This document shows, one piece after another, positions 35,875 through 45,037 of a stretch of DNA of 64,000 nucleotides (positions are counted from its first letter, which is position 1; each line of letters starts with the position of its first letter). Both the position numbers and the translations under genes were made by a program. Origin of the DNA: Streptomyces toyocaensis (GTDB lineage Bacteria > Actinomycetota > Actinomycetes > Streptomycetales > Streptomycetaceae); the NCBI RefSeq assembly GCF_000725125.1, contig NZ_JFCB01000007.1:164685-228684 (forward strand). Reading direction: 5' to 3'. The notes beneath the pieces are model-generated. The model was not told the origin of the DNA and made no database searches. It saw only the letters and a list, made by a program, of their open reading frames with translations.

Positions 35875-38172
35875 TCAGTCCCTCAGCAGATCGGGCACCC
35901 CGTCCGCGTCCGGTTCGTCGCGGTCCGCCGAGACCACCGTCAGCTGCTGGGTGGCCCGGGTCAGGGCGACGTACAGGACTCGCAGACCGGCGGGGGACTC
36001 GTCGGCGATCTCCGCCGGGGAGACGACGACCGTCGCGTCGTACTCCAGGCCCTTGGCCTCCAGGCTGCCGAGCGCCACCACCTGGTCGCCCAGCCCGTCG
36101 AGCCAGCGCCGGGCCTCCTCGCGGCGCTGCATGGCGACGACCACGCCGACGGTGCCGTCCACGCGCTCCAGCAGCCGGGCCGCCTCCGCGCGCACGGTCT
36201 CGCCCAGCGGGCCCCCCGCGACGGCGAAGCGCGGCTCGACGCCGGTGGAGCGCACCGCCCTCGGCGCCTCGGAGCCGGGCATGGCCAGGGCGAGCACCCT
36301 CGACGCCAGTCCGGCGATCTCCGCGGGGTTGCGGTAGTTCACCGTGAGCTCGAAGCGGCGGCGCGGGCGGGTGCCGAGGGCCTCGTCGCGGGCCCGGGCG
36401 GCCTCGTCGGGGTCGGACCAGGACGACTGGGCCGGGTCACCGACGACCGTCCAGGTCGCGTGCCGGCCGCGGCGGCCGACCATGCGCCACTGCATCGGCG
36501 TGAGGTCCTGCGCCTCGTCGACGATGACGTGCGCGTACTCGACGCGCTCCTGGGCGAGCCGCTCGGCCCGCTCCCGCTGGGTCTCCTCGCGTACCGGCAT
36601 CAGCTCCTCCAGGCCGGTGAGCTGGTCCAGCGGGTCGATCTCGCGCTTCTTGCGGGGACGGGCCGGAGCACCGAGGACGGCCTGCAGCTCGTCGAGCACC
36701 GCGATGTCGTGCACGGAGTGGCCGTCCCGCTTCAGCGAGCGGGCGACCCTGCGGACCTCGCCCGGATTGAGGACGCGGCGGGCCCAGCGGCCCAGTCGCT
36801 TCTCGTCGGCCATGGCGTCCAGCACGGCGGCCGGGGTCAGCTCCGGCCACCAGGCGTCGAGGAAGGCGGTGAAGTCGTCCTCGGAGGTGACGTCCTCGTC
36901 GAAGGAGGAACGCAGCTCGGCGGCCAGCTCCGGGTCGGTGTGCCGGGCCGCGGCACCGGAGCGCTCCCACAGGGCGTCGAGGAGCAGCTTGCGGGCGCGG
37001 GGACGCAGGAGGTTGACCGGGGCGGTGCCGCCGAGGGCCGTGCGGCGGATGTCCGCCAGCTCCTCCGCGTCCAGTTCCAGGCGCCGGCCGAAGGCGACGA
37101 CGCGCAGCCGCCGCGGTGCGTCGTGTCGCTCCAGTGCTCCGCGTGCGGCCTTCCGCAGCACCTTGAGCATGCGGTACGAGCCCTTGACCCGGGCCACCGG
37201 TGGGGAGTCGTACAGCGTGGCCTCGGCGCCGTCGACCAGGGAGCCGATGGCGCGGATGGCGACCTGGCCCTCCTCACCGAGGGAGGGCAGCACGCCCTCG
37301 GTGTAGGCGACGAGGAGCGGGGTGGGCGAGACGATCAGGATGCCGCCCGCGTACCGGCGCCGGTCCTGGTAGAGGAGGTAGGCCGCGCGGTGCAGGGCGA
37401 CGGCGGTCTTGCCGGTTCCGGGGCCGCCCTCGACGTAGGTCACGGAGGCCGCGGGGGCCCGGATCACCAGGTCCTGCTCGGCCTGGATGGACGCGACGAT
37501 GTCCCGCATGGTGTGGGTACGGGCCTGGCCGAGCGCGGCCATCAGGGCCCCGTCGCCGATCACCGGCAGCTCGCGCCCGTCCAGGGACGCCCTCAGCTCG
37601 GGGCGCATCAGGTCGTCCTCGACGCTCTGCACACGGCGGCCCTTGGAGCGGATCACGCGGCGCCGCACGACCCGGCCGGGGTCGACCGGGGTGGAGCGGT
37701 AGAAGGGAGCGGCCGCGGGGGCCCGCCAGTCGATGACCAGCGGGGCGTACTCCTCGTCGAGGACGCCGATCCGGCCGATGTGCAGGGTCTCGGCGATGTC
37801 GGCCGTGCTGTCGGGCCGGATGGCCCCCTCGGCGGGCTCGACGGCGGTGTACGCGCCGTCGGGGCCCTTCTTGCCGTCTTTGCCGAGCAGCAGGTCGATC
37901 CTGCCGAAGAGGAAGTCCTCGTACTCGTTGTTCAGCCGGTTGAGGTGGATGCCGGCCCGGAAGACCTGGGCGTCCCGCTCGGCGAGGGCGCCGGGCGTGC
38001 CGACGTGGCCGCGCCGGGCGGCGTCGCGCATGAGGAACTCCGCCTCGTGGATCTTCTCCTCTAGGCGCCGGTACACCCGGTCCAGGTGTTCCTGTTCGAC
38101 GCGGATCTCCCGGTCCCGAACGGAGTCGTGAACCGGTTCGACCGCGGATTCCTGCTGAGCCTGAGCGGCCAC
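35875..38172 (-). CDS. helD: HelD/UvrD-type ATPase, RNA polymerase-recycling class
   Basis: A 765-residue superfamily-1 ATPase of the actinobacterial HelD group. Family members bind stalled RNA polymerase and release it from DNA; one Streptomyces member (HelR) gives rifamycin tolerance. Walker A is GGPGTGKTAVALHRAAY (about residue 245), Walker B VDEAQDLTPMQW, and motif VI YVALTRATQQ near the end. The N-terminal coiled coil (RIEQEHLDRVYRRLEEKIHEAE) inserts into the secondary channel. I saw no clear rifamycin-associated element upstream. ATG 38172. Confidence 0.9.
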   Translation of the reverse strand: MAAQAQQESAVEPVHDSVRDREIRVEQEHLDRVYRRLEEKIHEAEFLMRDAARRGHVGTPGALAERDAQVFRAGIHLNRLNNEYEDFLFGRIDLLLGKDGKKGPDGAYTAVEPAEGAIRPDSTADIAETLHIGRIGVLDEEYAPLVIDWRAPAAAPFYRSTPVDPGRVVRRRVIRSKGRRVQSVEDDLMRPELRASLDGRELPVIGDGALMAALGQARTHTMRDIVASIQAEQDLVIRAPAASVTYVEGGPGTGKTAVALHRAAYLLYQDRRRYAGGILIVSPTPLLVAYTEGVLPSLGEEGQVAIRAIGSLVDGAEATLYDSPPVARVKGSYRMLKVLRKAARGALERHDAPRRLRVVAFGRRLELDAEELADIRRTALGGTAPVNLLRPRARKLLLDALWERSGAAARHTDPELAAELRSSFDEDVTSEDDFTAFLDAWWPELTPAAVLDAMADEKRLGRWARRVLNPGEVRRVARSLKRDGHSVHDIAVLDELQAVLGAPARPRKKREIDPLDQLTGLEELMPVREETQRERAERLAQERVEYAHVIVDEAQDLTPMQWRMVGRRGRHATWTVVGDPAQSSWSDPDEAARARDEALGTRPRRRFELTVNYRNPAEIAGLASRVLALAMPGSEAPRAVRSTGVEPRFAVAGGPLGETVRAEAARLLERVDGTVGVVVAMQRREEARRWLDGLGDQVVALGSLEAKGLEYDATVVVSPAEIADESPAGLRVLYVALTRATQQLTVVSADRDEPDADGVPDLLRD

Positions 38173-38232
38173 CGGGCCCCCTTCTGACGTGCTGGGCAGC
38201 CGTCAACCGTACGCGAAGGGGACCCCGGAAGG

Positions 38233-39069
38233 CTACGCGTCGAGCTCGACGAGGATCTTGCCGTCGAAGTCGATGACCTGGAAGTGGTCGATCTCGTTCG
38301 GCTGGAAGGCGGCGCCGCCCTGGACGTACAGCGGCTGCTTGGCCTTGTCCGACTTCGCCTCCGGCATGCCGTAGCCCTCGCCGGGGACCGACCAGGAGTT
38401 CACCGTCTCGCGCTCGCCGTTCTTGCCGACGGCGATCAGCGAGCACTTCTGCTCGCCCTTGACGTTCTTCAGCTCCGTGACGATCTCGGTGCCCCAGAGC
38501 TTCTTCTCCAGGGCCACGGTCGCGGTCACCCCGGTGCCGGGATCGGTCGCCATGATCTTGTCGGAGCTCTTGTCGAAGGCGTCCTTCGCGGGGTTGGCCG
38601 CGAGCGTCCGGTTGGTACCGCTCCCGCCGCTCCCGTCGTCGCCCCCGCCGCTCGCCGCCACGGCCACGAACGGACCGCTGACGATCAGCGCGCCCGCGGC
38701 GGCCACCATGTAGAAGTTGCGGCGGCGCTTGCGCGCGCGGCGCTCGGCGACCTCGTCGACCAGCTTCTCGACCACGCGCGGAGAGGGCTTGGCGGACAGC
38801 GACTCGCCCAGCGCGGGCGTCCCCGTGCCGGGCAGATCCGCGAGCGCGGCCAGCATCGGTTCCATTCCGGCGAGTTCGTCGAGCTGCTGGGCGCACCACT
38901 CGCAGGACGCGAGGTGCGCCTCGAAGGCGGTCGCTTCGGCGTCGTCGAGGATGCCGAGGGCATAGGCGCCGACGGTCTCGTGCTCGTTCGGCACCGGTGA
39001 TCCCTCCATGGCACCAGACATACCCGTACCGCCCGTGCCGAATCCCTGGTCTCCCCCGTACACACTCAT
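38233..39069 (-). CDS. rsuA: Membrane anti-sigma factor with zinc-binding motif (RsuA type)
   Basis: A 278-residue anti-sigma factor. The zinc-type motif HLASCEWC (HxxxCxxC) is near residue 53; the sigma-binding helical region surrounds it. One transmembrane helix (FYMVAAAGALIVSGPFVAVA) is at about residues 120-140, then an extracellular domain rich in Gly/Ser/Asp and ending in DHFQVIDFDGKILVELDA. Start ATG 39069 is in an ATGA overlap with the sigma-factor stop, so the pair is coupled. In S. coelicolor the SigU anti-sigma is called RsuA; the identity here is by position and domain order. Confidence 0.88.
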   Translation of the reverse strand: MSVYGGDQGFGTGGTGMSGAMEGSPVPNEHETVGAYALGILDDAEATAFEAHLASCEWCAQQLDELAGMEPMLAALADLPGTGTPALGESLSAKPSPRVVEKLVDEVAERRARKRRRNFYMVAAAGALIVSGPFVAVAASGGGDDGSGGSGTNRTLAANPAKDAFDKSSDKIMATDPGTGVTATVALEKKLWGTEIVTELKNVKGEQKCSLIAVGKNGERETVNSWSVPGEGYGMPEAKSDKAKQPLYVQGGAAFQPNEIDHFQVIDFDGKILVELDA

Positions 39070-39647
39070 CACGCCGTCACCCCCCGCTCCTCCAGAGCCA
39101 GCTTCATCGACCGCAGGGCGTAGAACACACGGGAACGGACGGTGCCGCTCGGTATGCCGAGTGTCTGTGCCGCCTCGTTGACGGTACGCCCCTTGAAGTA
39201 CGTCTCGACGAGGACCTCCCGGTGGGCCGGGGTCAGGTCGTCGAGCGCGTCCGACAGCGTCATCAGCCACAGCGCCTTGTCGATCTCGTCCTCCGCGGGG
39301 ATGACCTCCAGCGGCGACGGATCGACCTCCTGCGGCCGGGCCTGCCGGCTGCGGTGGCCGTCGATGACGATGCGCCGGGCGACCGTCACCAGCCAGGGGC
39401 GTACCGAACCGGTCGCCCGATTGAGCTGACCGGCGTTCTTCCAGGCACGGATGAGCGTCTCCTGCACGACGTCCTCGGCGCGCTGCCGGTCTCCGGCGAC
39501 CAGCCTCAGGACGTAGGCCAGCAGAGGCCCGGCGTGTTCGCGATACAGCGCACGCATCAGCTCCTCGTCAGGTTCCGAGGGCTGTGAGGACATGCGATGT
39601 CGGGCCCTCGATCCACGTTCATTGGCCACGGCCGCATCCTTGCGCAC
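39069..39647 (-). CDS. sigU: ECF RNA polymerase sigma factor (SigU type)
   Basis: A 192-residue ECF sigma factor. Region 2 is ALYREHAGPLLAYVLRLVAG (about 30-70) and QAEDVVQETL-like; region 4 is VEALTPAHREVLVETYFKG-like with TVNEAAQTLGIPSGTVRSRV, a good helix-turn-helix. SigU of S. coelicolor controls secreted-protein genes. I start at GTG 39647: GGAGG is five bases upstream (residue 3 of a longer frame). The usual annotation may start at ATG 39593 instead. Overlaps its anti-sigma by ATGA. Confidence 0.9.
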   Translation of the reverse strand: MRKDAAVANERGSRARHRMSSQPSEPDEELMRALYREHAGPLLAYVLRLVAGDRQRAEDVVQETLIRAWKNAGQLNRATGSVRPWLVTVARRIVIDGHRSRQARPQEVDPSPLEVIPAEDEIDKALWLMTLSDALDDLTPAHREVLVETYFKGRTVNEAAQTLGIPSGTVRSRVFYALRSMKLALEERGVTA

Positions 39648-39946
39648 GCCCACCTCCGGTGTCCGGGGGTTCCCCCAGTCGGTCGCTCGACAACCGGTAC
39701 GGACGGCGGGGGGCCGGTGTTCAAGAAGAGACGACAGTTTTCTTCGGCCCGAGGCGACGACCGGGACATGAGGTCACATTCCCCCCGCCACTTCTTTACA
39801 TTTCCGACACGGCGGCGAGGAAGGCCCTTCCGGCCGCGCCGCGCGAGAAGTGAACAAGGGTGTGACGGACGCCACTTCGGCGATGCCCCGCCGAGGCGGC
39901 TGCCGGAGGCCGCGCACGGGCACGGCGGTTGAGCCGGGCCCTGACC
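39648..39946. other. Intergenic region between sigU and the CGNR gene
   Basis: About 299 bp. An autoregulatory ECF promoter for sigU is expected here; I cannot point to a convincing pair of hexamers. No RNA gene. Confidence 0.3.
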
Positions 39947-40540
39947 TCAGGCGCGGGTCAGGGCCGCGCGGCGGCGGTGGCGGGCCACGCGTTCCCGGTT
40001 GCCGCAGACCTCGCTCGAGCACCAGCGCCGCCTGCGCCCCCGGGACGTGTCGACGTACACGATCGGGCAGTTGTCGCCCTCGCACTGCCTGAGGCTCGCG
40101 CGGACGGCGGGGTCGGTGAGCAGCTCCACCGCGTCCCGCGCGACCGCCGCGAGAGTTGCGTCCCGGCCGGGCGGCCCGTCGAGCCGGCGTACCAGCGCGC
40201 CGTCCTCACCGGGCACCGCGCGGGGTGCCGGGGGCGCGGCGCGGGCGCACTCGTTCACCCGGGCGAGCGCGTGGTCGTACGAGGGGACGCCGGGCGCCGT
40301 ACGGCCGCGCAGCAACGGGGCGAGCTGTCCGCGCAGTTCGCGGAAGGCCACCAGCCAGGAGGTGTCCGCGTGCGCCAGCGGGGTGTCCCCGGGCACGAGG
40401 CCGGAGCCGATGATCCAGGCGCGCAGCACCGCCACGGAGTCGAGCCGTTCCTCGGGGTGGGTGGTCGCGAGCAGATCCAGACAGACCCGCCCGGTGTCGA
40501 ACCTCAGCTCGTAGGACGCCGTGACCGTACCCAGTGCCAT
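39947..40540 (-). CDS. CGNR zinc-finger transcription-factor-like protein
   Basis: A 197-residue protein of the ABATE/CGNR family. The N-terminal domain begins LRFDTGRVCLDLLATT (ABATE stress-associated fold). The C-terminal zinc finger has CEGDNC and WCSSEVCGNRERVARHRRR, with the CGNR motif and a basic tail suited to nucleic-acid binding. Family proteins are inferred regulators. ATG 40540 has a good AGGTGG-like upstream site. Target unknown. Confidence 0.9.
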   Translation of the reverse strand: MALGTVTASYELRFDTGRVCLDLLATTHPEERLDSVAVLRAWIIGSGLVPGDTPLAHADTSWLVAFRELRGQLAPLLRGRTAPGVPSYDHALARVNECARAAPPAPRAVPGEDGALVRRLDGPPGRDATLAAVARDAVELLTDPAVRASLRQCEGDNCPIVYVDTSRGRRRRWCSSEVCGNRERVARHRRRAALTRA

Positions 40541-40649
40541 GTTCCTGCCACCGCCTAGGGTGGCCCCGCGCGCGGGGCCGGTGAGCGATCCGGGAAACCG
40601 TTCCCCTCCCACAGTGCCCGCCCGCCACGGCCCCCGGAACCCCCCGTAC

Positions 40650-41801
40650 TCAGTCGTCCCCGTACTTGGACTCCAAGGTGGGGTCCAGGGCGAGCCGGTA
40701 GCCGCGCTTGACGACCGTCTGGATCAGTTTCGGGGCGCCGAGGGCGGCCCGCAGGCGGGCCATCGCGGTCTCCACCGCGTGCTCGTCGCGGCCCGCGCCC
40801 GGCAGGGCGCGCAGCAGCTCCGCACGGGGGACGACCCAGCCGGGCCGCCGCGACAGCGCCCGCAGCAGGGACATCCCTGCCGGGGGGACGGGTCTGAGCA
40901 AGCCGTCCACCAGAACCGCGTGCCCGCGGATCTCCATCCGGTGCCCGGCGACGGGCAACGCGCGCGCCCGCGCGGGCATTTCCCGGCAGAGCAACTGGAC
41001 GAGCGGACCGAGCCGGAAGCGTTCGGGCTGCACGGTGGCGATGCCGCGGGCCTGCAGCGGCAGTGCGGTGACCGGGCCGACGCAGGCGGGCAGCACGTCG
41101 TGACCGAGCGCGGCGAGGAGGTCGTCGAGCAGTCCCCGGTCCTCCGCGCGGGACAACAGGGACGCGGCGGCGGGCGCGCTGGTGAAGGTGACCGCGTCCA
41201 GGGCGCGCGCGACGGTCGCGTCGACGAGGCGGTCCACGGGACCGAGGTCCTCCGGCGGCAGCCAACGGTAGACCGGCACCCCCACCACCTCCGCTCCCCC
41301 GGCCCGCAGCGACTCCACGAAGCCGGGCAGCGGTTCACCGTGCAGCTGTACGGCGATCCGCAGTCCGTCGACGCCCTCCTCCATCAGCCGGTCGAGTACC
41401 TCCGCCATGGACTCCGACGCGGGCGACCACTCCTCCGTCAGCCCGGCGGCCCGGATCGCGCCCTTCACCTTGGGGCCGCGCGCCAGGATCCGCACCCCCC
41501 GCAGCCGTGCCAGCAGGTCCTCGCCCAGGCCCCAGCCGTCTGCGGCCTCCACCCAGCCCCGGAAGCCGATGGCGGTGGTGGCGACCGCGATGTCCGGGGC
41601 CCGCCCGATGATCTCCTTGGTCGCGGAAAGCAGTTCGCTGTCGTCGGCGAGCGGCACGATCCGCAGGGCCGGGGCGTGCAGCACGGCGGCTCCGCGCCGC
41701 TCCAGCAGCGCGCCCAGCTCGTCGGCACGGCGCGCCGCGGTCACCCCCACGGTGAAACCCGCGAGTGGCCCGTGTTCCGGTCGCTGTTCTTCGTCGTACA
41801 T
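40650..41801 (-). CDS. nnaR: HemD-like / winged-helix nitrogen-assimilation regulator (NnaR)
   Basis: A 383-residue fusion. Residues 1-260 resemble uroporphyrinogen-III synthase (GFTVGVTAARRADELGALLE near the start, FTSAPAAASLL in the middle). The last about 100 residues form an OmpR-type winged helix (GAGRDEHAVETAMARLRAAL and KLIQTVVKRGYRLALDP). The S. coelicolor protein is described as NnaR, a GlnR target needed for nitrate/nitrite assimilation. ATG 41801. It lies downstream of narK on the same strand, with a GlnR-like box in between. Confidence 0.9.
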   Translation of the reverse strand: MYDEEQRPEHGPLAGFTVGVTAARRADELGALLERRGAAVLHAPALRIVPLADDSELLSATKEIIGRAPDIAVATTAIGFRGWVEAADGWGLGEDLLARLRGVRILARGPKVKGAIRAAGLTEEWSPASESMAEVLDRLMEEGVDGLRIAVQLHGEPLPGFVESLRAGGAEVVGVPVYRWLPPEDLGPVDRLVDATVARALDAVTFTSAPAAASLLSRAEDRGLLDDLLAALGHDVLPACVGPVTALPLQARGIATVQPERFRLGPLVQLLCREMPARARALPVAGHRMEIRGHAVLVDGLLRPVPPAGMSLLRALSRRPGWVVPRAELLRALPGAGRDEHAVETAMARLRAALGAPKLIQTVVKRGYRLALDPTLESKYGDD

Positions 41802-41893
41802 GGCATTCGTCCCGGGCTCGAGTCGGTGTACCGCGGGGAGGTGCGGCTCCACCTCCCTGCCGGCCGAGCCTGTCAACGATCCATGACGGGCCC

Positions 41894-41920
41894 GGTTCGG
41901 CTTCGTGTCACCAGTGTTAC
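41894..41920 (-). promoter_or_regulatory. Candidate GlnR box upstream of nnaR
   Basis: On the minus strand GTAAC-N6-GACAC-N6-GAACC (41920 to 41894) fits the GlnR pattern GTnAC-n6-GAAAC in an imperfect way. It lies about 100 bp before the nnaR start. Confidence 0.45.
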
Positions 41921-41931
41921 GTCACGTCCCG

Positions 41932-43290
41932 TCACACATCGGCGTAGCTGAGCTGCGGCTTCTCCTCCGGTGCCGGGCTCGTGCCGCCCGGGCGGGCCGT
42001 CGAGCGGCGAAGGTATACCGCCCAGGTGACCGTGAAGCAGACCGCGTAACAGGCGAGGAACGCGACGAACGCGCCGGTTCCCGAGCCGGAGGAGAGGAAG
42101 GACTGGCGGAAGGCGAGGTTGATGCCGACCCCGCCGAGCGCGCCCACCGCGCCGATCAGCCCCATGGACGCGCCGGACAGCCGCCGCCCGTACGCGGCCG
42201 CCTCCTCGCCCCGGAGCCCGAGGGCCCGCGCCTTCGCCTGGTAGATGCCGGGGATCATCTTGTACGTCGACCCGTTGCCGAGGCCGGTCAGCACGAACAG
42301 GACGACGAAGGCGACGGTGAACAGCGCCGGCGACTTCTGCAGGGAGGCGACGATCAGCACGGAGGTCGCCGCGCCCATGGCGACGAAGTTCCACAGCGTG
42401 ATCCTCGCCCCGCCGTACCGGTCGGCGAGCCTGCCGCCCACCGGGCGGATCAGCGAGCCGAGCAGCGGCCCGACGAAGGTGACGTAGGCGGCCTCGAGCG
42501 GCGTGCGGTCGAACTGGTTCTGCAGCACCTGCCCGAAGGCGAAGCTGTAACCGATGAACGAGCCGAAGGTGCCGATGTAGAGGAAGGACATGATCCAGGT
42601 GTGCGCGTCCCGCGCGGCGTCCCGGGCGGCACCGGTGTCGTTCCGCACCGAGGCGAGGTTGTCCATGTGGAGGGCGGCGAGCACGGCGGCGGCGACGATC
42701 AGCGGGACGTAGACGCCGAGCAGCACCCGCGGTCCGCCGTTCGCGCCGATGATCGCGAGGGCGGCGAGCTGGATCACGGGGACGCCGATGTTGCCGCCGC
42801 CGGCGTTCATTCCGAGCGCCCAGCCCTTCTTCCGCAACGGGAAGAAGGCGTTGATGTTGGTCATGGAGGAGGCGAAGTTGCCGCCGCCGATCCCGGCCAG
42901 CAGGCCGACCAGCAGGAACGTGGAGAAGGACGTGCCCGGTTCCATCACGGCGAAGGCGGCGACGGTGGGCACGAGCAGCAGCCCCGCGCTGATCACCGTC
43001 CAGTTCCGCCCGCCGAAGACCGCCACGGCGAAGGTGTACGGGACCCGGACCACGGCGCCGACCAGCGTGACCATCGACGTCAGCAGGAACTTGTCGGCCG
43101 GGGTGAGCCCGTACTCCGGGCCCATGAAGAGCACCAGCACGGACCACATCGTCCAGATCGAGAAGCCGATGTGCTCGGACAGCACGGAGAAGAGCAGATT
43201 GCGCCGGGCGATCCTCTCTCCGGTCCGGTTCCAGAAGGTCTCGTCCTCCGGGTCCCACTGCTGGATCCAACGGCCGCTGCGGGCTGTCAT
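41932..43290 (-). CDS. narK: Nitrate/nitrite transporter, NarK family
   Basis: A 452-residue major-facilitator transporter with about 12 transmembrane helices. NarK signature regions are GIGGGNFASSMTNINAFFPLRKKG and GALGGVGINLAFRQ. It moves nitrate in, or exchanges nitrate and nitrite. ATG 43290. It is followed by nnaR on the same strand, about 130 bp away, linking transport to regulation. A GlnR-like box lies about 90 bp upstream. Confidence 0.93.
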   Translation of the reverse strand: MTARSGRWIQQWDPEDETFWNRTGERIARRNLLFSVLSEHIGFSIWTMWSVLVLFMGPEYGLTPADKFLLTSMVTLVGAVVRVPYTFAVAVFGGRNWTVISAGLLLVPTVAAFAVMEPGTSFSTFLLVGLLAGIGGGNFASSMTNINAFFPLRKKGWALGMNAGGGNIGVPVIQLAALAIIGANGGPRVLLGVYVPLIVAAAVLAALHMDNLASVRNDTGAARDAARDAHTWIMSFLYIGTFGSFIGYSFAFGQVLQNQFDRTPLEAAYVTFVGPLLGSLIRPVGGRLADRYGGARITLWNFVAMGAATSVLIVASLQKSPALFTVAFVVLFVLTGLGNGSTYKMIPGIYQAKARALGLRGEEAAAYGRRLSGASMGLIGAVGALGGVGINLAFRQSFLSSGSGTGAFVAFLACYAVCFTVTWAVYLRRSTARPGGTSPAPEEKPQLSYADV

Positions 43291-43380
43291 GAGGCCTCCA
43301 CTGCTCTCCGGGGCGCGGGCGGTACCGCGAGGGGCTGATCCCGAAGGTAGGGAGGGGGCGTTTCGTGGCTGTGGCGGGCG

Positions 43381-43407
43381 GTGACCGGTAGGGAACGTTG
43401 CTCTCAC
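43381..43407 (+). promoter_or_regulatory. Candidate GlnR box upstream of narK
   Basis: GTGAC-N6-GGAAC-N6-CTCAC (43381-43407) resembles the two-and-a-half-site GlnR pattern GTnAC-n6-GnAAC-n6-GTnAC. It sits 91-117 bp from the narK start. Known GlnR control of narK and nnaR in Streptomyces supports it. Confidence 0.55.
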
Positions 43408-43643
43408 CTCGGGCGGAGGCGGGGTGAGAGGTGTTACGGCGCCGTGAGCTTCCAGCGCTGCGGGGGCTGCCCGTAAAAGTTCCGCTGGGCGGGGCGCCGC
43501 AGGGGCCGGGCGGTCCGTACGCGGGCTGCGGCGTACGGCACTCGCGGGCTCGGGCACCGAGGTCATCGGGACGTCGGGACGTCGGGACGTCGGGCCACGG
43601 GAGGACACGCATCGCCATCGGGTGAACCGCGGCTCCACGCGAG

Positions 43644-43687
43644 CGGGCGAGGGCCGTCGGAAACATGGTCCCGACGGCCCTCGCCCG
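43644..43687 (-). terminator. Terminator of the matA-matB-acyltransferase operon
   Basis: CGGGCGAGGGCCGTCGG (43644-43660), ten-base loop, CCGACGGCCCTCGCCCG (43671-43687), a perfect 17-bp stem. It lies about 25 bp past the acyltransferase stop. Confidence 0.85.
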
Positions 43688-43711
43688 TTCCGCACGGCCG
43701 CGACCGTGACG

Positions 43712-45037
43712 TCAGGCCCGGTGCGCTCCGGCGCTCGGCCGGGGGCTCTTGCCCTTGGTGCCGTTCGGCCACAGCCTCGGCCTGCGCTTCGCCGCGATGT
43801 CCTCGACCCAGCCGACCGCGAGGACCATCAGGCCGATGAGCGGCCAGACGAGGGCGAACATCCAGATGGTGTACGCGCCGTCGAGGGCGGCGACGGCCCG
43901 CTCGCTCTGCATGAACGGGAGTTCGTAGGCCAGGTCGATGATCGGGACGGTCGCCATGATCAGCAGGTTGTGCCACAGGTAGATGGTGACCGCGCGGTTG
44001 TTGGAGAGGGTCACCAGCCTGTCCCACGTCGCCAGCCGGCCCGGGAGTTCCTGCCAGGACGGGGAGTACTGGAGCAGGATCACGACGAAGCCGAACGACC
44101 AGGTGGCCTGGGCCAGCGGGATGTCGTTGAGGTCCCAGCCGTCGGGGCCGAGGTGGTTCGAGGCCCACCACAGACCGAAGGCCATCACCAGGGACGCGCA
44201 GGACACGGAGACGTACCGGGGGATCTGCTTCAACAGGCCCTCGTGGTGGGCGAAGCCCAGCACCCAGCAGCCGCCGTAGACCGCGAAGTCGGTGACCGCG
44301 TTGCCCGTCTCACCGGGGATCGTCACCCACCCCGTGCCGACGATCGCCGTCAGGCCCAGCGGCGCGAGCAGTGTCGGCCAGGGGGCCTTGCGGAACAGCC
44401 ACAGCAGCAGCGGCGACGCGATGACGAACCAGAGGTAGGCGCGCAGGTACCACAGGACGCCCGCGGCCTGCACCGCCCAGGTGTCCTCCAGCAGGCCGGA
44501 CTTCGAGCCGACGTGCCAGGGGTAGGGCGGGGCGCCGATCGGGACGATGTAGTTGAACAGCTCGATCAGGCCCCAGGTGCCGCCGTGGTCCGGATCCTCG
44601 GACGGGTTCCAGCCGTTGGCGAACATCATCGCCAGCACGACCGCGGAGAACACCCACAGGGGCGGCAGGAGACGCCGGACGCGACCGCGGATCACACCCA
44701 GCGCCGGACGCTTCAGCGAACGTGCCATCAGCGAGCCCGCCAGCGCGAACATCACGCCCATCGACGGGAACACCACCGTCAGCCAGGCCCAGCCGAAGAG
44801 GTGGTACACCACGACGCGGACCAGGGCGATGGAGCGCAGCAGGTCCAGGTACCGGTCGCGGCCCGGCTTCTTGGGCGCCGGGGCGGGAGCGGGCTCGGGA
44901 GCGGGCTCGGTCGCGCGCTGCTGCGGGAGCGTGTACGGCGTGTCCGGGGCCGCGCCCGTGTTCCCCGCGTACGGCGTTCCGTACGGGCCCGCCGGTTCCG
45001 GGCTCGTGCCCGTGCCGGTCGTGTATCCGTGGGTCAT
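43712..45037 (-). CDS. Acyltransferase-3-family membrane protein
   Basis: A 441-residue membrane acyltransferase. The first 55 residues are a Pro/Ala/Thr-rich cytoplasmic tail. About ten helices follow; the family motif RDRYLDLLRSIALVRVVVYH contains the conserved His, and WHNLLIMATVP is near the C-terminus. Such proteins O-acetylate or succinylate surface glycans, as IcaC does for PNAG. Starts at ATG 45037, overlapping matB stop (ATGA). It is the last gene of a three-gene operon. Confidence 0.9.
   Translation of the reverse strand: MTHGYTTGTGTSPEPAGPYGTPYAGNTGAAPDTPYTLPQQRATEPAPEPAPAPAPKKPGRDRYLDLLRSIALVRVVVYHLFGWAWLTVVFPSMGVMFALAGSLMARSLKRPALGVIRGRVRRLLPPLWVFSAVVLAMMFANGWNPSEDPDHGGTWGLIELFNYIVPIGAPPYPWHVGSKSGLLEDTWAVQAAGVLWYLRAYLWFVIASPLLLWLFRKAPWPTLLAPLGLTAIVGTGWVTIPGETGNAVTDFAVYGGCWVLGFAHHEGLLKQIPRYVSVSCASLVMAFGLWWASNHLGPDGWDLNDIPLAQATWSFGFVVILLQYSPSWQELPGRLATWDRLVTLSNNRAVTIYLWHNLLIMATVPIIDLAYELPFMQSERAVAALDGAYTIWMFALVWPLIGLMVLAVGWVEDIAAKRRPRLWPNGTKGKSPRPSAGAHRA

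Larger units (their letters stand above)
43291..43711. other. Intergenic region with GlnR-like box, short repeats and a terminator
   Basis: 421 bp between acyltransferase and narK. It contains the GlnR-like box at 43381-43407, three copies of TCGGGACG at 43566-43589, and the terminator at 43644-43687. Confidence 0.5.

Noticed and set aside
38172..38240. Rifamycin-associated element before helD
   Set aside because: No convincing inverted repeat of the expected type near the start codon.
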